From positions 1 to 8,865 of the forward strand of contig JAICQC010000181.1 of NCBI GenBank assembly GCA_025938055.1: a stretch of 8,865 nucleotides of DNA. Direction: 5' to 3'. The number at the start of each line of letters is the position of its first letter. Position 1 is the first letter of the stretch. Both the position numbers and the translations under genes were made by a program. This document shows positions 6,468-8,865 of this stretch, piece after piece. The notes below the pieces were generated by a model that saw only the letters and a list, made by a program, of their open reading frames with translations, was not told the DNA's origin and searched no databases. The stretch is from Anaerolineales bacterium (lineage in GTDB: Bacteria > Chloroflexota > Anaerolineae > Anaerolineales > Villigracilaceae).

Positions 6468-7991
6468 ATGTCTTCAAAACCAAATCTGACTGCGATAGCC
6501 GGACCACTGGTGGTCTCGAAGACGAATCCACGCTATTTTACTACTGCAAGCGATCCTGAGGTCAGGGCGATCTACCTGACTGGTTCGCACATCTGGAATA
6601 ACTTCCACGATGGCATGGGACCCGGGACCGATTGTGCTGATACCGTTGAGGAGCTCGATTATGACGAGTACCTCAAGTTCCTCAAAGATCATGGGCATAA
6701 TTTCATACGGCTCTGGCGCTGGGAGCAATTCAGGTCACAGGCTGCGGGAGGCAACTTCCATCTCTGTATGACGCCGCAACCGTGGCTGCGGACGGGACCT
6801 GGAGAGGCAAAAGATGGAAAGCCAAAGTTTAATCTTGAGAAGTTCAACCCGTCCTACTTCGACCGGCTGCGCGAACGGGTAGTTGCCGCGGGGAACCAGG
6901 GGATCTATGTTGGGGTCATGTTCTTCGATGGATGGGCGCTCCACCTCAGCCCTGCGCCGGACCATGTGGAGGGACATCCTTTCCACGCCGCCAACAATGT
7001 CAATGGGATCGGCATCAATTCGATTGTTGATTACCAGGTGCTGCCTCTGGATGGGCGCGTCCGGACATTGCAGGAAGCTTATATCCACAAAGTCGTTGAC
7101 ACCCTGCACGATCTGCCGAACGTTTTGTGGGAGGTCGCGAATGAATCCTCAGGCGGCGGCACCGTCGACAAGAGCTTTGCCGAGATGATGGGATTCTCCG
7201 AAGTGCCGGAGTGGGGCGATTCCACGGAGTGGCAGTACTGGGTGATCGATGTTGTCAAGCGGCATGAAAAAGCTCAGGGGTACGACACGCATCCGATGGG
7301 GATGACGATGCAATTCCCAGTGGCGGACCAGACCAGGGTCAACGATCCGTTGTTCAAAAGCGAGGCAGAGTGGATATCGCCAGGCTATGACGATGAGATT
7401 TTCGCTGGCGGTGGCCATCCAATGGCGCCCGATAGTCCTCCGTCACACTGGTACGATAACCCGCCGGCGGGCGATGGCAGAAAAGTCGTCATCACAGATA
7501 CCGACCACTATGCTCCGGGTCAGGGTGACGCGCTCTGGGCATGGAAGTCTTTCCTGCGCGGCCACCATCCAATCCTAATGGATTTCGGGATCATTGGAGG
7601 GCTGCATCCGCCTGATCCATCTGCGGGCGCGCCGGGGGTTCCACCTTATACTGCTTTCGAAGCGGCGCGCTATGCGATGGGTGACACCCTGCGTTATGCA
7701 GAGAAGATGAACCTGCTCCAGATGGAACCGCACCCGGAGCTTAGTTCGACTGGCTTCGTACTCGCAAACCCCGGGGAAGAGTATCTCGTCCTTCATCCCG
7801 GTGATACGACTGATCCGTTCCCTGTGAAGCTGGAACCGGGCACGTACATGGTCGAATGGTTCAGCGTTAACAGCCGCGAGACGAAAATTGACGGGCACGT
7901 GACCATCGATAGTGTGGGGGATCCCAAGTTCATACCTCCGTTCGCGCAACCCGGCCCGGCGCTGGTCTATCTGAAGCGGAAGGAAGACTAA
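6468..7991 (+). CDS. Glycoside hydrolase-like protein (clan GH-A-type barrel with C-terminal beta domain)
   Basis: A 507-residue protein of a poorly characterised glycosidase-like family. Residues about 15-410 fit a TIM barrel: YLTGSHIWNNFHDG (36-49), DHGHNFIRLWRWEQF (74-88) and NVLWEVANES (218-227), whose Asn225-Glu226 pair is the usual GH-A acid/base position. At the place where a nucleophile glutamate is expected, the strand reads VVITDTDHY (341-349), giving Asp344/Asp346, followed by WAWKSFLRGHHPILMD. The last 80 or so residues (from GFVLANPGEEYLVL to PALVYLKR) resemble the small beta domain found after DUF4038-type barrels (putative collagen-binding-like). There is no signal peptide, so a cytoplasmic enzyme is implied. 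An in-frame GTG lies at 6462; the ATG at 6468 is preferred, with AAGAGGTGA directly upstream. It follows the AlkD-like gene by 56 bp, possibly co-transcribed. Substrate unknown. Confidence 0.75.
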   Translation: MSSKPNLTAIAGPLVVSKTNPRYFTTASDPEVRAIYLTGSHIWNNFHDGMGPGTDCADTVEELDYDEYLKFLKDHGHNFIRLWRWEQFRSQAAGGNFHLCMTPQPWLRTGPGEAKDGKPKFNLEKFNPSYFDRLRERVVAAGNQGIYVGVMFFDGWALHLSPAPDHVEGHPFHAANNVNGIGINSIVDYQVLPLDGRVRTLQEAYIHKVVDTLHDLPNVLWEVANESSGGGTVDKSFAEMMGFSEVPEWGDSTEWQYWVIDVVKRHEKAQGYDTHPMGMTMQFPVADQTRVNDPLFKSEAEWISPGYDDEIFAGGGHPMAPDSPPSHWYDNPPAGDGRKVVITDTDHYAPGQGDALWAWKSFLRGHHPILMDFGIIGGLHPPDPSAGAPGVPPYTAFEAARYAMGDTLRYAEKMNLLQMEPHPELSSTGFVLANPGEEYLVLHPGDTTDPFPVKLEPGTYMVEWFSVNSRETKIDGHVTIDSVGDPKFIPPFAQPGPALVYLKRKED

Positions 7992-8046
7992 GCGCAGATC
8001 ATACATGGGTGGTTAATTCTCGTTGCAAATCGATTAAACTTGGGCA

Positions 8047-8865
8047 ATGGCGAAAACACTACCAGCGAATCCAAGCCCAAACCTCGAGCACGAACTCTCA
8101 CGCGTGACAACGCTTGAATTGTTCTTCGATCTGGTTTTTGTTTTTACCCTGACCCAGTTAACAGCTTTCCTCGCAGAGTCATTATCCTGGGAAAGCCTGC
8201 TTCAAGCCTTCTTGATTTTCATCGTCCTGTTCTGGATGTACGGCGGCTACGTCTGGCTGACGAACAGCGTGCCGCCGGTGACACCGGTCCGCCAGCTTCT
8301 GCTCATCGGCGGGATGGCAGCTTTTCTGATCTGTGCCCTGGCGATCCCCGAGGCTTTCCATGGTGGCGGTGTCGCCTTTGGCGTCGGGTATTTGATCGTG
8401 ATCCTGGTGCATGGAGCCATGTATGTGCGCTCCGTTGGCTGGAATGCGGCGCGTTTCGTACCGCTGAATTTCCTCTCGGCATTTGCAGTGATCGCTGCCG
8501 GGACATTGGATGGGTCTGCAAGTTATTTGGTTTGGGCATTGGCGGTTGCTTCACACGTCCTGGCATCCTACCTGGGGACAGGCTTGGGGTTTGGACTCCA
8601 GGTCAGCCACTTTGTCGAGCGGCACGGACTTCTGCTGCTCATCGCTCTTGGCGAATCGATCCTGGCGATCGGCGCGGGTCACGTCACACTGGAACAACCC
8701 TTTATCCTGGCAGCTGTGCTCGGATTGATCCTGTCTGCGGCCCTGTGGTGGATTTACTTTGCCCGCGATGATGAAATGGCGCATTCCACCATGCTCGCTC
8801 GGTCTGGCTCTGCACGGCTGCAGCAGGCGTTGGGCGCTTACTTCTATGCGTTCATTCCCATGTTA
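8047..8865 (+). CDS. LtrA-family membrane protein (low temperature requirement A), 3' end missing
   Basis: An open frame of 273 codons runs off the right edge without a stop. The N-terminal RVTTLELFFDLVFVFTLTQL (19-38) and RHGLLLLIALGESILAIG (192-209) are the two hallmark motifs of the LtrA family (PF06772). At least seven hydrophobic segments are visible, at about 23-41, 50-72, 83-101, 107-124, 139-152, 193-210 and 217-238, so it is a polytopic inner-membrane protein. LtrA was named from a Listeria cold-growth mutant; its molecular role is not established. The start is fixed by in-frame TAA codons at 8014 and 8035, which make the ATG at 8047 the first available. No strong ribosome site precedes it. 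It lies 55 bp after the glycosidase-like gene on the same strand; no terminator is evident between them. Confidence 0.9.
   Translation, partial: MAKTLPANPSPNLEHELSRVTTLELFFDLVFVFTLTQLTAFLAESLSWESLLQAFLIFIVLFWMYGGYVWLTNSVPPVTPVRQLLLIGGMAAFLICALAIPEAFHGGGVAFGVGYLIVILVHGAMYVRSVGWNAARFVPLNFLSAFAVIAAGTLDGSASYLVWALAVASHVLASYLGTGLGFGLQVSHFVERHGLLLLIALGESILAIGAGHVTLEQPFILAAVLGLILSAALWWIYFARDDEMAHSTMLARSGSARLQQALGAYFYAFIPML

Noticed and set aside
7575..8006. A 143-codon minus-strand frame opposite the end of the glycosidase-like gene
   Set aside because: No recognisable product; overlaps the coherent C-terminal domain of the plus-strand gene.
8182..8784. Several short frames on both strands within the last 700 bp
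   Set aside because: They are shadows of the LtrA-family gene, which runs off the right edge in one uninterrupted frame from 8047 with both family motifs.

Overview
The window (about 55% GC by eye) looks like ordinary bacterial chromosome. Together, the protein sequences, the imperfect inverted-repeat intergenic element with TGTCACCCTGAG/CTCAGAATGACA ends, and the uncharacterised glycosidase-like gene suggest a Chloroflexota (Anaerolineae-type) genome or metagenome bin. That placement is an inference from resemblance and was not searched. A full-length 2-oxoglutarate dehydrogenase E1 followed by E2 implies a complete oxidative TCA cycle, hence probably an aerobic or facultative organism.

Left half, minus strand (transcribed right to left): an aspartase/class II fumarase family lyase (4697-3270), then 2-oxoglutarate dehydrogenase E1 sucA (3094-290), then the first 33 codons of the E2 succinyltransferase sucB (from 100, running off the left edge). 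All three feed or run the TCA cycle. Aspartase yields fumarate and ammonium from aspartate, and SucA plus SucB convert 2-oxoglutarate to succinyl-CoA. The sucA-sucB gap holds a 115-bp hairpin-rich repeat element. An 18-bp near-identical direct repeat brackets the gap; the sucB-proximal copy reads like a second sucA 3' end and abuts the sucB start.

Right half, plus strand: an AraC-family regulator (4768-5610) divergent from the lyase, then an AlkD-like DNA alkylation repair protein (5731-6411) with its own promoter and a palindrome in its leader, then a cytoplasmic glycoside-hydrolase-like protein (6468-7991) 56 bp downstream of a gene-end hairpin, and finally the 5' part of a LtrA-family membrane protein (8047 to the right edge).

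I see no tRNA, rRNA, CRISPR array, transposase or phage gene. No clearly new multi-gene system is present. The items most worth checking are the remodelled sucA-sucB junction, the identity of the lyase (aspartase rather than fumarase), and the non-canonical active site of the glycosidase-like protein.
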